49,181 nt of DNA from Mastigocoleus sp. MO_188.B34 (lineage in GTDB: Bacteria > Cyanobacteriota > Cyanobacteriia > Cyanobacteriales > Nostocaceae), in contig NZ_JASJDK010000029.1 in assembly GCF_030065675.1 (NCBI RefSeq), positions 1 through 49,181 of the forward strand, in the 5' to 3' direction. Position 1 is the stretch's first letter. Each line of letters begins with the position of its first letter. Positions 33,619 to 41,778 of the stretch are shown one piece after another. The notes beneath the pieces were generated by a model that ran no database searches, was not told where the DNA came from, and saw nothing but the letters and a program-made list of their open reading frames with translations. The position numbers and the translations under genes were made by a program.

Positions 33619-33730
33619 ATTCAACATTCAAAATTCAACATTCAACATTCAACATTTAAAAGTAAGGAACTAAGCAATCTCCAGTCCCCAATCTCCAATC
33701 CCCAATCCCTAGTACCAAGTCCCCAACTCC
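33619..33730 (+). repeat. STRR heptads (ATTCAAC and AATCYCC)
   Basis: Five ATTCAAC/ATTCAAA units at 33619-33653, then AATCTCC/AGTCCCC/AATCCCC units at 33676-33730, reaching almost to the next ATG at 33739. Confidence 0.8.
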
Positions 33731-33738
33731 AAATCAAA

Positions 33739-34542
33739 ATGGTGCAACTACTAAAACAAAAAAAACAAGTAGTAAATGTTCTGGCTGTATTTGCGATCGC
33801 AACGTTCAGCTTACATTTATTGACTTTACTTATTTTAATTTCGCAAGGATTGACTGTTCGACAGTTAAGTCTACAAAAACCGCCTACTTTCGTACAATTA
33901 GTCAATGGAAAGCCGATAAAAACTATCGACCCTCTGGTTAGGGAACCAGAAGCAATCCGCCAATTTGTTAGCAAAACAATGGTATCAATGTTTAATTGGT
34001 CGGGAAATTTACCTCCCCAAACCATTGAACAAGTTTCAAGACCTCAATCTGACTCGGGAATTTTAATTAAGACACCATCTGGAGGTGTTAAAAGAGTTGC
34101 GACTAGTAGTTGGTTAGCTAGTTTTGCATTCGCAGAGGATTTTCGTAAAGGTTTTTTAAGCCAAATTGCTGAGATGACTCCACCTGAAGTCTTTTCCGAC
34201 CGACCAGAACGAAAAATGTCAGCCAAGTTAGATATTACTCAAATCTATCCTCCAGAAAAAATTGCACCGGATAAATGGCGAGTAGGAATTGTTGCAAATT
34301 TAATCCAAACCAAAGGTAGCGATCGCAAACAAGTTATAGTTCCTTTTAATAAAGATGTAATAGTGCAATCAATAGATAGTTTTAAACATCCTTTGACACA
34401 ACAAATTACGGATTTACAACAAGCTATTTATAGCGTGCGTTCGGATAGTTTAGAAATCTATGAAATTCGCGATTTATGTCTTACTGATGAATATGATAAA
34501 ACCGCTAAACAAAGATGGTTGCGCTGTAAATTGAAATTTTAG
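33739..34542 (+). CDS. VirB8-like bitopic protein (copy 1)
   Basis: A 267-residue protein with a short cytoplasmic N-terminus, one membrane helix (about 14-36, FAIATFSLHLLTLLILIS) and a periplasmic domain. The topology is that of VirB8/TraE-type core proteins. It shares several blocks with the next gene: TFSLHLLT, VQLVNGKPI against VQLVDGRTI, and RQFVSKTM...NLPP against RRFVGEAM...NLPP. Both have IxxxLNxPF-like strand patterns (PFNKDVIVQSI against PFNKQIFVRAI). Function by inference: inner-membrane assembly scaffold between VirB4 and VirB10. HIP1 sites at 33797 and 34319. Confidence 0.6.
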   Translation: MVQLLKQKKQVVNVLAVFAIATFSLHLLTLLILISQGLTVRQLSLQKPPTFVQLVNGKPIKTIDPLVREPEAIRQFVSKTMVSMFNWSGNLPPQTIEQVSRPQSDSGILIKTPSGGVKRVATSSWLASFAFAEDFRKGFLSQIAEMTPPEVFSDRPERKMSAKLDITQIYPPEKIAPDKWRVGIVANLIQTKGSDRKQVIVPFNKDVIVQSIDSFKHPLTQQITDLQQAIYSVRSDSLEIYEIRDLCLTDEYDKTAKQRWLRCKLKF

Positions 34543-34852
34543 TTTCAAATTTACCATCAATATTTAAATTTTGATTCTGGGTTTGAGTTTAAGTTTTACT
34601 TGAAGTTTTATTTAACTGAAGTTTTATTTATTTAAATCTGAGTCACTGAAAATCAAAGCATTTTGTTTAATATGATTATTCTTATTAAGATTATTACTAA
34701 GTTTTTGTTCTAGATAATTTTTACTTACCTCTGTTCCCTTTTCCCTGTTTCCTGTTCTATTCTCAGTAAAATTTAATCTCCTAGCCATATACTTACTACT
34801 TACTACTTACTACTATAAATTCTTAAAAATTGGGTCGATAGGAGTATATCAG
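34543..34852. other. Spacer between VirB8-like copies
   Basis: Begins with TTTAAGTTTTACTTGAAGTTTTATTTAACTGAAG-type direct repeats (about 34590-34635), then a degenerate CTGTTCCCTTTTCCCTGTTTCC repeat (34731-34755) and TACTTACTACTTACTACT (about 34790-34813). AGGAG near 34841 serves the next start. No gene. Confidence 0.6.
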
Positions 34853-35548
34853 ATGCGTTCTTTAAATCCTAAAAAAAATAACAATAATCTTATCCCTTTA
34901 TTTGTAATTGGAACTTTTAGCTTACATTTGTTAACGGTGCTAATATTAATGTTCCATAACACAATGTTGCAGCAGGTAAAACGTAAAACCTTGCCGGAAA
35001 CTTTAGTTCAATTAGTTGATGGTCGAACAATTGCGGTAGCTGCTACCGGTAACTTAGAACGCAATCAACAAACTATTCGTCGCTTTGTGGGTGAAGCTAT
35101 GACTTTAATGTTGACTTCTTCCAATAATTTACCTCCAAGCTTAATTAAAGAAATAACTTCTCCACTACTAAGTAAAGATTTGAGGCAAAAATTAAATTCT
35201 AAGAATAATAATATAGGCTTTGACTATGGGTTAGATAGGAATTTGCGAAATACAGAAAATGTTTTAGCGATCGCAAGAATATCCCAACCAGAAGAAGTTA
35301 GTCAGGGGAACTGGAAAGTCGATATTTATGCAAATCATTTAACTTTTAAAGGTGCAGAAAAAACAGGTACTTCTATTCCTTTTAATAAACAAATTTTTGT
35401 ACGAGCAATAGAAACAACTAAAGTCGCTGCAGATCAATCAGGGATACCAGCTAAGTTAGCAATTAGTGGCTTACGGGAAGCAAGACTAGAAATTTATAAC
35501 ATCTGCGAACTAAAAGATAAAAAATGTTCTACGAGTAAAAAAATATAA
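34853..35548 (+). CDS. VirB8-like bitopic protein (copy 2)
   Basis: A 231-residue paralogue of the preceding gene with the same layout: cytoplasmic N-terminus, helix (about 12-34, LIPLFVIGTFSLHLLTVLIL), and periplasmic domain with the matching blocks listed above. The C-terminal strand region ARLEIYNICELKDKKCS corresponds to SLEIYEIRDLCLTDEYD in copy 1. A clear AGGAG ribosome binding site precedes the ATG. Two VirB8-like subunits in one cluster is unusual; they may form a hetero-oligomer. HIP1 site near 35268. Confidence 0.6.
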   Translation: MRSLNPKKNNNNLIPLFVIGTFSLHLLTVLILMFHNTMLQQVKRKTLPETLVQLVDGRTIAVAATGNLERNQQTIRRFVGEAMTLMLTSSNNLPPSLIKEITSPLLSKDLRQKLNSKNNNIGFDYGLDRNLRNTENVLAIARISQPEEVSQGNWKVDIYANHLTFKGAEKTGTSIPFNKQIFVRAIETTKVAADQSGIPAKLAISGLREARLEIYNICELKDKKCSTSKKI

Positions 35549-35590
35549 AGCAAGCAAATAAGAAATTAAATAAATCAATAAGAACTCATT

Positions 35591-37165
35591 ATGAAGCAAA
35601 AAAATCAAATCTCTACCTCTATATCTTCCCGAAATTCAGCTGTGAACGATATTGATAATTCTCCTTCAAATACAGATATTTCTGAATGGGAATCGCGTAT
35701 CGCAAAATTAGTTGGGTTAGAAGAAGAAGTAACACCACCCAGTTCCCAAATCAAGGAAATATCCCCAACAGAAGGGATATCAGAAAACCAATTAATAGAA
35801 GTCAGCAAAGAAACTCCAGATCCAACCTCAGTTCGTACCAAACAACCCCTGTCTGCAAATCCTTTTGCTAAAGCTGGTTTAGTTGGTGCTAGTACTTTAG
35901 TTGCTGTCCTATTTGCTGGAGGGTTTTTATCACAAATTATGGGTGGGGGTGGAAAACACCAAGTTAAAAAAAATGTTACTGTTCAACCACCTCCAGTTAA
36001 AACCCCAAATCGTCTTGAACAACTGGAAACAGAAGTAGATACACTCAAAACCAAACTTGCACTTGCAAAACAAGCAGAAGCAGTCAAAAATGCACAGCAA
36101 CAACTTAGAAGAAGCAAACCAAAATCTGAAGTTGTAAATAAACCTTCACCACCAACTCCCCCCAAACCCACACAAAATATTTCTCCACCCGAAGTTATTA
36201 CCCGAATCATACGAGAACCCCGACCAGTTGAAATTAATCAAACTCAACCTGCACTTCCAGAACCTCCACCCCCAGAACCAGAAGCAACACCAGATCCAAT
36301 GCAGAAATGGCAAAAATTGGCGAAGTTGGGTAGTTATGGGATGGTAAATCAAGATATTAGCAAGCAAAGTACTGTCAAAACAGCATCTGCACCAAAAAGA
36401 AAAGTTGAACCCCTCGTAAGTCGTCCTAAATCAAATGTAACGCCAAAACCAAGCACATCAATTGCAAGTCAAAGAAGATCGGGAAGTGGTAAACGTACAG
36501 TGGTTGGTAGTAGTGCTGAAGGTGTAATTGCAACTGCTATTTTTGGCGAAACAACAAAATCCCGCAGAAGAAGTAGAAACAGCAGAAACAATGATAATTC
36601 CAGTACAGACAGCAATGTATTTGTTGTACGTTTAGAAGAACCACTAAAAGCAAGAGATGGTGAGGTTGTAGTACCCGCAGGTAGCGAAATTCTCACTCAA
36701 GTGAGTTCTATATCAGACAGAGGTTTAATGCGACTTAATGTCACCAAATTGTTAGTTAAGGATAAAGATGAATTAATTGAAAAAAGCTTACCACCAAATG
36801 CTCTAACAATTCGCGCTCCTGAAGGTAAACCTTTAATGGCTAAGAGTTATCCCAACAAGGGTTCATCAATTGCTGGAAGGGATGCGCTAACATTTGGTTT
36901 GGGTGGATTGGGAAGAGCAGCTCAATTATTTAACCGTACTGAAACTAGAATTGTTCGTGACGAAGGTGCTGTTTTTTCAGAAACTAACAATAACGATCCC
37001 AACATCACCGCTGGGATTTTAGAAGGTGGGATGAGAAGTTTAGTTCCCCAAGTTACTCGTCGCAACCAACAAGCAATTTCGCGCATGAGTCGAAAAAGTG
37101 ATATCTGGTTTCTCAAAGCAGGTAAAGAAGTTGAGGTTTATGTCAACCAAGAAGTTTCGTTGTAG
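35591..37165 (+). CDS. VirB10/TrbI-like core-complex protein
   Basis: A 524-residue protein with VirB10 layout: cytoplasmic N-terminus (1-92), one membrane helix (about 94-117, GLVGASTLVAVLFAGGFLSQ), a coiled coil (about 139-175), a long Pro-rich periplasmic linker (about 180-240, with PEPPPPEPEATPDP), and a C-terminal beta domain. The domain has VFVVRLEEPLKARDGEVVVP and PAGSEILTQVSSISDRGLM, corresponding to the TrbI/VirB10 sequence around xxVxIPAGTxLxG. VirB10 spans the envelope and senses VirB4/VirB11 energy. The gene follows the two VirB8-like genes, as VirB8-(9)-10 order demands. Confidence 0.78.
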   Translation: MKQKNQISTSISSRNSAVNDIDNSPSNTDISEWESRIAKLVGLEEEVTPPSSQIKEISPTEGISENQLIEVSKETPDPTSVRTKQPLSANPFAKAGLVGASTLVAVLFAGGFLSQIMGGGGKHQVKKNVTVQPPPVKTPNRLEQLETEVDTLKTKLALAKQAEAVKNAQQQLRRSKPKSEVVNKPSPPTPPKPTQNISPPEVITRIIREPRPVEINQTQPALPEPPPPEPEATPDPMQKWQKLAKLGSYGMVNQDISKQSTVKTASAPKRKVEPLVSRPKSNVTPKPSTSIASQRRSGSGKRTVVGSSAEGVIATAIFGETTKSRRRSRNSRNNDNSSTDSNVFVVRLEEPLKARDGEVVVPAGSEILTQVSSISDRGLMRLNVTKLLVKDKDELIEKSLPPNALTIRAPEGKPLMAKSYPNKGSSIAGRDALTFGLGGLGRAAQLFNRTETRIVRDEGAVFSETNNNDPNITAGILEGGMRSLVPQVTRRNQQAISRMSRKSDIWFLKAGKEVEVYVNQEVSL

Positions 37166-37200
37166 TTTGTAGTGCTATGGCAATTTGGGTTTATTGTTTA

Positions 37201-37354
37201 AGAGGATGTTTTAAAAGTATTGTTTATTACTAATTTTCACTGTTGAGATCCCCCAACCCCCTTAAAAAGGGGGCAAAAGTCCCCCAATACAGCGGGGGAT
37301 TTAGGGGGATCCAAGATATATTAGGTAAATAATATGACTTTTGAAACATCCTCT
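37201..37354. mobile_element. MITE-like element with 18-bp terminal inverted repeats
   Basis: AGAGGATGTTTTAAAAGT (37201-37218) and ACTTTTGAAACATCCTCT (37337-37354) are inverted repeats matching at 17 of 18 positions, with weaker similarity continuing inward. The 154-bp interior has no gene but a C-rich/G-rich hairpin (GATCCCCC...GGGGGATCC). This is the signature of a non-autonomous miniature element mobilised by a transposase elsewhere. A target duplication is not clear. Confidence 0.6.
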
Positions 37355-37473
37355 AAGGAAGTTCAATTCTGAATAAAGGAGTCATATCATGTCCAGTAAA
37401 ATATTTACGGTAAGGTTGGTAGTTGAGCTTTAGCCTCATAGCTTTATTTTTGTGCTATTGAAGCTAGCATTTC

Positions 37474-37502
37474 CGTCAGGACATAGCGCAACTACAAACA
37501 AA
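37474..37502 (+). repeat. Mosaic of two dispersed repeat blocks
   Basis: CGTCAGGACATAG (37474-37486) equals 5238-5250, and AGCGCAACTACAAACAAA (37485-37502) equals 3290-3307. The two blocks overlap by two bases. Confidence 0.6.
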
Positions 37503-37564
37503 TATTTTTTTATTGCTAATCAAGCCGACATGATATTACACACAAAGAAGTATGCTGCCAATTA

Positions 37565-37584
37565 GGGCACACTTTGGTGTGCCC
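37565..37584. repeat. GGGCACAC hairpin repeat
   Basis: GGGCACAC-TTTG-GTGTGCCC followed by CTACGG. A perfect 8-bp stem without a T-run, probably a dispersed repeat rather than a terminator. Confidence 0.6.
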
Positions 37585-37813
37585 CTACGGAATGATTTAA
37601 TAATTAATGAAAATTCTAGCTTAAAAAATAATTATTAAGAAAACACAGCAGAATACGAACTGCAGTCACGCCGTAATAACAAAAGTCAAGAGCTAGGAAT
37701 AGGGAGTTAAACATTTTGATATATGGTTTTCATTATTTATCCCCTACCTCACTGACTTAAATGCTTGGGAAATAACAACTAGAAAAATACAGGGTAGAAT
37801 CTAGATCACACCG

Positions 37814-38389
37814 ATGAAAAAACACATTAATTTTTGCCGGAATATAGTCAAAAGTTCTTATTTTCTCCCATTAACATCTCTCTTTTTTTTAATAGTAGGA
37901 TTGTGCACTACCAATCGCGTATTTGCTAATAATGCTGTCCTTCGCTCCATTTTCTCATGTCAAGCACAGGGTTTGGGAGGAGCAATACCCACTGTAAAAG
38001 TTTGGTACCAAAATGGTACAAACTTAAGCTTTATTCCTACGAATGAAGTTATCCAAAGAGTTTGGATAGATGACATCTCACAGGTCACATTAGACTTTGA
38101 TGGTCCCATGTGTGTAAATATTGCTGGACAAGAAACAGGAAATTGTGAAAACTCAGCAGCTACTGTAATTCACATGCGACGGATCCCAAAACTTGATATT
38201 CCCGGTCTTCCCCCTAGAATTGATGATTCCAAAACTCTATTAACTGTGATTACGGAAGGAGGAGGTAAAAGAAAACTATATACTTTCCGAGTAATTTATG
38301 GAGACGGAATGCCAGAATACAATACTATGGCTGTTTTTCCCGATCCTCCATCTTCCAGCGAAAATCCTTGCGTGCGAATCGATCTGTAA
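37814..38389 (+). CDS. Exported beta-rich protein, possible VirB9/TraK-like component
   Basis: A 191-residue protein. The signal peptide (about 1-38, ending VFANN) is followed by a beta-rich domain. IDDSKTLLTVITEGGGKRKL and YTFRVIYGDG resemble the VirB9/TraK N-domain pattern, in which a predicted strand with T-V-x-T is followed by a Gly-Lys turn and a Y-x-F strand. It has VWIDDISQVTLDFDGP, like the opening strands of TraK/secretin N-domains. Two Cys pairs may form disulphides. It lies on the same strand as VirB10, past a 650-bp repeat region. The cluster otherwise lacks VirB9, so this is the best candidate. An unrelated exported protein is possible. Confidence 0.45.
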   Translation: MKKHINFCRNIVKSSYFLPLTSLFFLIVGLCTTNRVFANNAVLRSIFSCQAQGLGGAIPTVKVWYQNGTNLSFIPTNEVIQRVWIDDISQVTLDFDGPMCVNIAGQETGNCENSAATVIHMRRIPKLDIPGLPPRIDDSKTLLTVITEGGGKRKLYTFRVIYGDGMPEYNTMAVFPDPPSSSENPCVRIDL

Positions 38390-38493
38390 GCTATTCGCAA
38401 TAAATCTTTAATGAAGCTAGGATTGATATTAGTAACTATTAGTGTAATAACAACAACTAAATAGTCCTATTAAATTCTTTTTATTGTCAACTC

Positions 38494-39612
38494 TTAAGTT
38501 CTTTTAAAAAAGTTTATAACCTGTGATTTATTCATCCCAGGACGAATTTGTGGTTGATAAAGTATTTGTATAACTTTTTTATCAATTTGAGAATATCTAT
38601 TTGTATCAGTCCAAGGTTGATAAAAAATACTATTTTTATATTTATAAGAATCTCTCAGAAGTCCTAGAGATTGGGTCAATTCTTCTCTAATTAAGTGGGA
38701 ACGTTCTTTTTGGTTGACTCCAGCACTCGCAATCAAAATGTTTGCGCTATTTATAGTATGATTTTGATTCCAGTTAGTCCAAGCATAGCCATAGTTTCCT
38801 GGTTGATAATTAGGTTCATATCGCTGAAACTGAGATACGGGAACAAAATGGATCTTCACATTCGGTTTATCGTCAACTATGCTCAATTTGATTCCGGATA
38901 CTAAATTATTCAGCTCATAAATTACACTTCTCAAAGTATTAAGGTCTTCAGAGGTTGGAGAACCGGTGATTTTGATTCTTAAATCCCTATCCCATTTTCT
39001 AATCAGGTTAGAACCTGCAGAAAATTCAGCTCCAAGTGCAATTTCAAGAAAATAATTGATTTCTTCGGCTGTATATCTTTTTGGTGTAACGTAAGCTTGT
39101 TGATAATCTTGCTCGTTTCTATAAATACTTACTGTTGGTTGTGTATATCTCGAAGTATTTTCTCCTCTACCAAAGCTACTATTTGCTGCTTGTACATTTA
39201 TTTCGTGTCTATTTATTCCATAGTAATTTTCAGGTGGGATAGGAATCATATTCCTTCTGTTTTGAATACTTTTATTCCGCTTTCCCTTTGCAACTAAATC
39301 ACCTCTGACCCAACCTGTGATACCAGTTTCCTGCAACTTGACATAGTACCAAATAAAACCATCCGTTCCCTCTGTATTATTGCGGATGGTTATCTGATCG
39401 CCAGATCTACCATAGTCAACAGCATCGGATTGAGTGCTAGGTGCTAAACGAAGATTTATCTGACTTGTAGGATTTTTACTAGTGAGAACTGCTGTTTGTG
39501 CATCAGAGGAAGAGATTGCAATCCCTAATATTATTCCTCCGATTGTGGTCGATGCGATGCTCAAAGCAAGAGTATTACGAATCCCAGAGACAAAAATCTG
39601 CTTTATTTTCAT
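38494..39612 (-). CDS. Exported SH3b-DUF2927 protein
   Basis: A 372-residue protein with a signal peptide (about 1-38, ending SSDAQT). A bacterial SH3 domain (about 48-110) has INLRLAPSTQSDAVDYG and a GWVRGDLV end. After a linker, residues 178-345 resemble DUF2927: YTAEEINYFLEIALGAEF, RKWDRDLRIKITG, and ERSHLIREELTQSLGLLRDS. The last motif resembles a degraded zinc-protease helix (HLIREELTQ in place of HExxH), so enzymatic activity is doubtful. Such proteins are exported and SH3b may bind cell wall. It is convergent with the secretion cluster. Confidence 0.75.
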   Translation of the reverse strand: MKIKQIFVSGIRNTLALSIASTTIGGIILGIAISSSDAQTAVLTSKNPTSQINLRLAPSTQSDAVDYGRSGDQITIRNNTEGTDGFIWYYVKLQETGITGWVRGDLVAKGKRNKSIQNRRNMIPIPPENYYGINRHEINVQAANSSFGRGENTSRYTQPTVSIYRNEQDYQQAYVTPKRYTAEEINYFLEIALGAEFSAGSNLIRKWDRDLRIKITGSPTSEDLNTLRSVIYELNNLVSGIKLSIVDDKPNVKIHFVPVSQFQRYEPNYQPGNYGYAWTNWNQNHTINSANILIASAGVNQKERSHLIREELTQSLGLLRDSYKYKNSIFYQPWTDTNRYSQIDKKVIQILYQPQIRPGMNKSQVINFFKRT

Positions 39613-40170
39613 AAATCCTATGTAAATTCAATTATGGGAAATATGGGAAACCTGGCTCTGATGACACCCAAACCTTGTTACTTAAAACTTGAAATAATCA
39701 AAGATCCAAAACTTTAGCCCTTAGAACTTTAGCCCTTGACAAATACATTTTTCTGTATTTTCTGGAAACCTTGTTGTATGAAGAACATCAAATATATATT
39801 CTGTGAGCGATCGCTTTTGACTTTGACTTTCTGAAATAATGTTTGTGTATCATTAGTAGTTCCCATTTATACTCCAGATTTTTTATGAATGTACAGGTAA
39901 AATGAGAATATTTCTTTATACTCACAGCCAATATGAATTTGTTTTGTAATTAACAAAAATTGTCTGCATACAAGGTAATTGCAGTCATTAAGATGTAAAA
40001 TTAGCGAAAATTTACGCACATAAAATCACAACTTCCGAATATTAGAAATTCCAACATTAAAAATTGCTGATAAGTACGTAAGTTCTAGTCGAGTTATTTT
40101 GTTTTGAACCATTCTAAAGTTATTGAGGAATTATAAGGGTGACATATATTACTCTTCCTTGCTAAAATCC
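39613..40170. other. Intergenic between two minus-strand genes
   Basis: AT-rich; contains an AACTTTAGCCCTTAGAACTTTAGCCCTTGAC direct repeat (about 39709-39739) and a HIP1 site (39807-39814). No gene is supported. Confidence 0.5.
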
Positions 40171-41364
40171 TCAAACAGGAATCCAAACCAGAATTTTTGT
40201 CCCTTGTTCGGGATAACTTTTAATTGTCAATTCTCCACCCAAAATGCTTACTCTTTCTTGCATTCCTCGCAATCCAAAACCTGTATGATGTGCATCAACA
40301 TTAAAACCTCGACCATCATCTCTTAGTTCCAAGAGTATTCCATCAGAATCTGTATTTGCATTCAGAGTAACTAACTTAGCTTCAGCGTGTTTTTGGATGT
40401 TTGTGAATCCTTCTTGAACAATGCAATAAAGTTGATGACTAATTTGAACGGGTAAGTATGGTAGTTTTACATTTACTCGCACTACAAAGGATTGATTTCG
40501 TTCTATTTTTTGCGCTAATGTCTTGAGTGCTTCGCTCAAATTAAAATTTGACTGGCGCATAGTTTGCACGGAACGTCGCACTTCATCTAAACATTGACTA
40601 CTTAATTCTTTTGCTATATCTAGAGATTTGGCTGCTTTGATTGGATCTTGCTCGTATAATCTTTGAGCAAGTTCTAGCTGTACGTCTAAAGTTGTTAAAG
40701 AATGACCTAATGAATCGTGAATTTCTCTTGCAATACGGTTACGTTCTAAATTTGCAGCCAGACTCTCAACTCTTTTTGCTAATTCTTCTGCCTGTTGGCG
40801 ACTTTTTTGTTCTGCTAATATCACAAAACTAAATAATATAACAAAAGTACTCGCAGCTAGATAAACACCAGTATTGTTAATTATACTCCTGATGATAATA
40901 AAATTAGTGTCAGAGAGTTCATTGAGAATTTTGTCAATATTTTTGAACTGAAATTTTAATATATCAGGTAAGCTCAAACCTAGGGCGATATTCCAAAATA
41001 TGCCTGATACAAATGCAATAACAATAACTTTTTTTCTATTTACAAGAAAACAACTTTTGACTAATACAAGATAAAGTAAGATTTCAAAGTCTGCTCCAAA
41101 TACTCTGGCTAAAATAATAAATGTTATTTCTAAAAATATATAAATATATCTTTGCCAGTTGGGGTGATTAATGGGAAATATAAAACTTAAAAATAAGCAG
41201 AAAGTTAGATAAATAATATTTGCATAAGTGGGTATTATTTGGGAATAGTAGTTGCTATCACGGCGATTTAGTAAGAATAATAAAAAGTATACAACTATCA
41301 AAGTCCATTCTATATAGCGTACAGTTCGACGAATAGAGTCAGGTGTTTTTACTAAATCAATCAT
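40171..41364 (-). CDS. NarL-type sensor histidine kinase (HisKA_3-HATPase)
   Basis: About 397 residues from the ATG at 41362-41364, preferred because TAGG lies 8 bases before it; the frame stays open to an ATG at 41481. Six or so membrane helices (about 20-185: IEWTLIVVYFLLFLL, IIYLTFCLFLSFIFP and others) form the sensor. A coiled coil then leads to HisKA_3 with His216 in REIHDSLGHSL. HATPase_c has QEGFTNIQKHA and DDGRGF, then TGFGLRGMQERVSILGG. These kinases partner NarL-type regulators; none lies next door. The regulator at 6509 is of the right class. Confidence 0.88.
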   Translation of the reverse strand: MIDLVKTPDSIRRTVRYIEWTLIVVYFLLFLLNRRDSNYYSQIIPTYANIIYLTFCLFLSFIFPINHPNWQRYIYIFLEITFIILARVFGADFEILLYLVLVKSCFLVNRKKVIVIAFVSGIFWNIALGLSLPDILKFQFKNIDKILNELSDTNFIIIRSIINNTGVYLAASTFVILFSFVILAEQKSRQQAEELAKRVESLAANLERNRIAREIHDSLGHSLTTLDVQLELAQRLYEQDPIKAAKSLDIAKELSSQCLDEVRRSVQTMRQSNFNLSEALKTLAQKIERNQSFVVRVNVKLPYLPVQISHQLYCIVQEGFTNIQKHAEAKLVTLNANTDSDGILLELRDDGRGFNVDAHHTGFGLRGMQERVSILGGELTIKSYPEQGTKILVWIPV

Positions 41365-41778
41365 GCTAAACCTAGAACACAGGATTCTTAAATTATTAAT
41401 TGCTATCGTGCATAAATTTATAGGGCTTATAGTATGACTAAGGTCATAACTATTCATTACTTTAGACAATATACTAACCAATAAATTTATGCTTTAATAC
41501 TTTTAGTTATTTTTAAATAACTTTTTAAGCAAAATTATATTATTACCTATTTACATCTTGAGTACTTTTAATCAAGTAATTAGAGTAATAAACTATTTCA
41601 TATTTTTGCTCCTTGTTGACCCTACTTTTAAGGAGGATTTATTTAAATATTTATAATGTAAATACATATTTTACTTACTATTTAAATTCGACTATACATA
41701 AATTTGAATTTAGATTAAAGCATGGTCCGTTGATATTGTCAGTAATAACTACCAAGTAAATTAGGTTTTGGAATAAAA
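41365..41778. promoter_or_regulatory. Divergent promoter region
   Basis: The stretch between the minus-strand kinase and the plus-strand beta-lactamase-family gene must hold both promoters. It is AT-rich; no known operator was recognised. The distal 117 bases could be coding if the kinase starts at 41481. Confidence 0.4.

Larger units (their letters stand above)
37166..37813. other. 650-bp repeat region splitting the secretion cluster
   Basis: A MITE-like element (37201-37354), blocks shared with 5238-5250 and 3290-3307 (at 37474-37502), and a GGGCACAC hairpin (37565-37584) account for much of it. No coding frame is seen. Confidence 0.6.

Noticed and set aside
28292-33730. Heptad arrays as a CRISPR array
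   Set aside because: Units are 7 bases, contiguous and without spacers. No cas genes are present anywhere in the window.
33642-34025. 127-codon minus-strand frame
   Set aside because: Its C-terminal half is translated STRR repeats (WGLGTRDWGLEIGDW) and the rest is antisense to the VirB8-like gene.
36146-36367. Trp/Phe-rich minus-strand frame
   Set aside because: It is the antisense of the Pro-rich linker of the VirB10-like protein; the composition is an artefact of proline codons.
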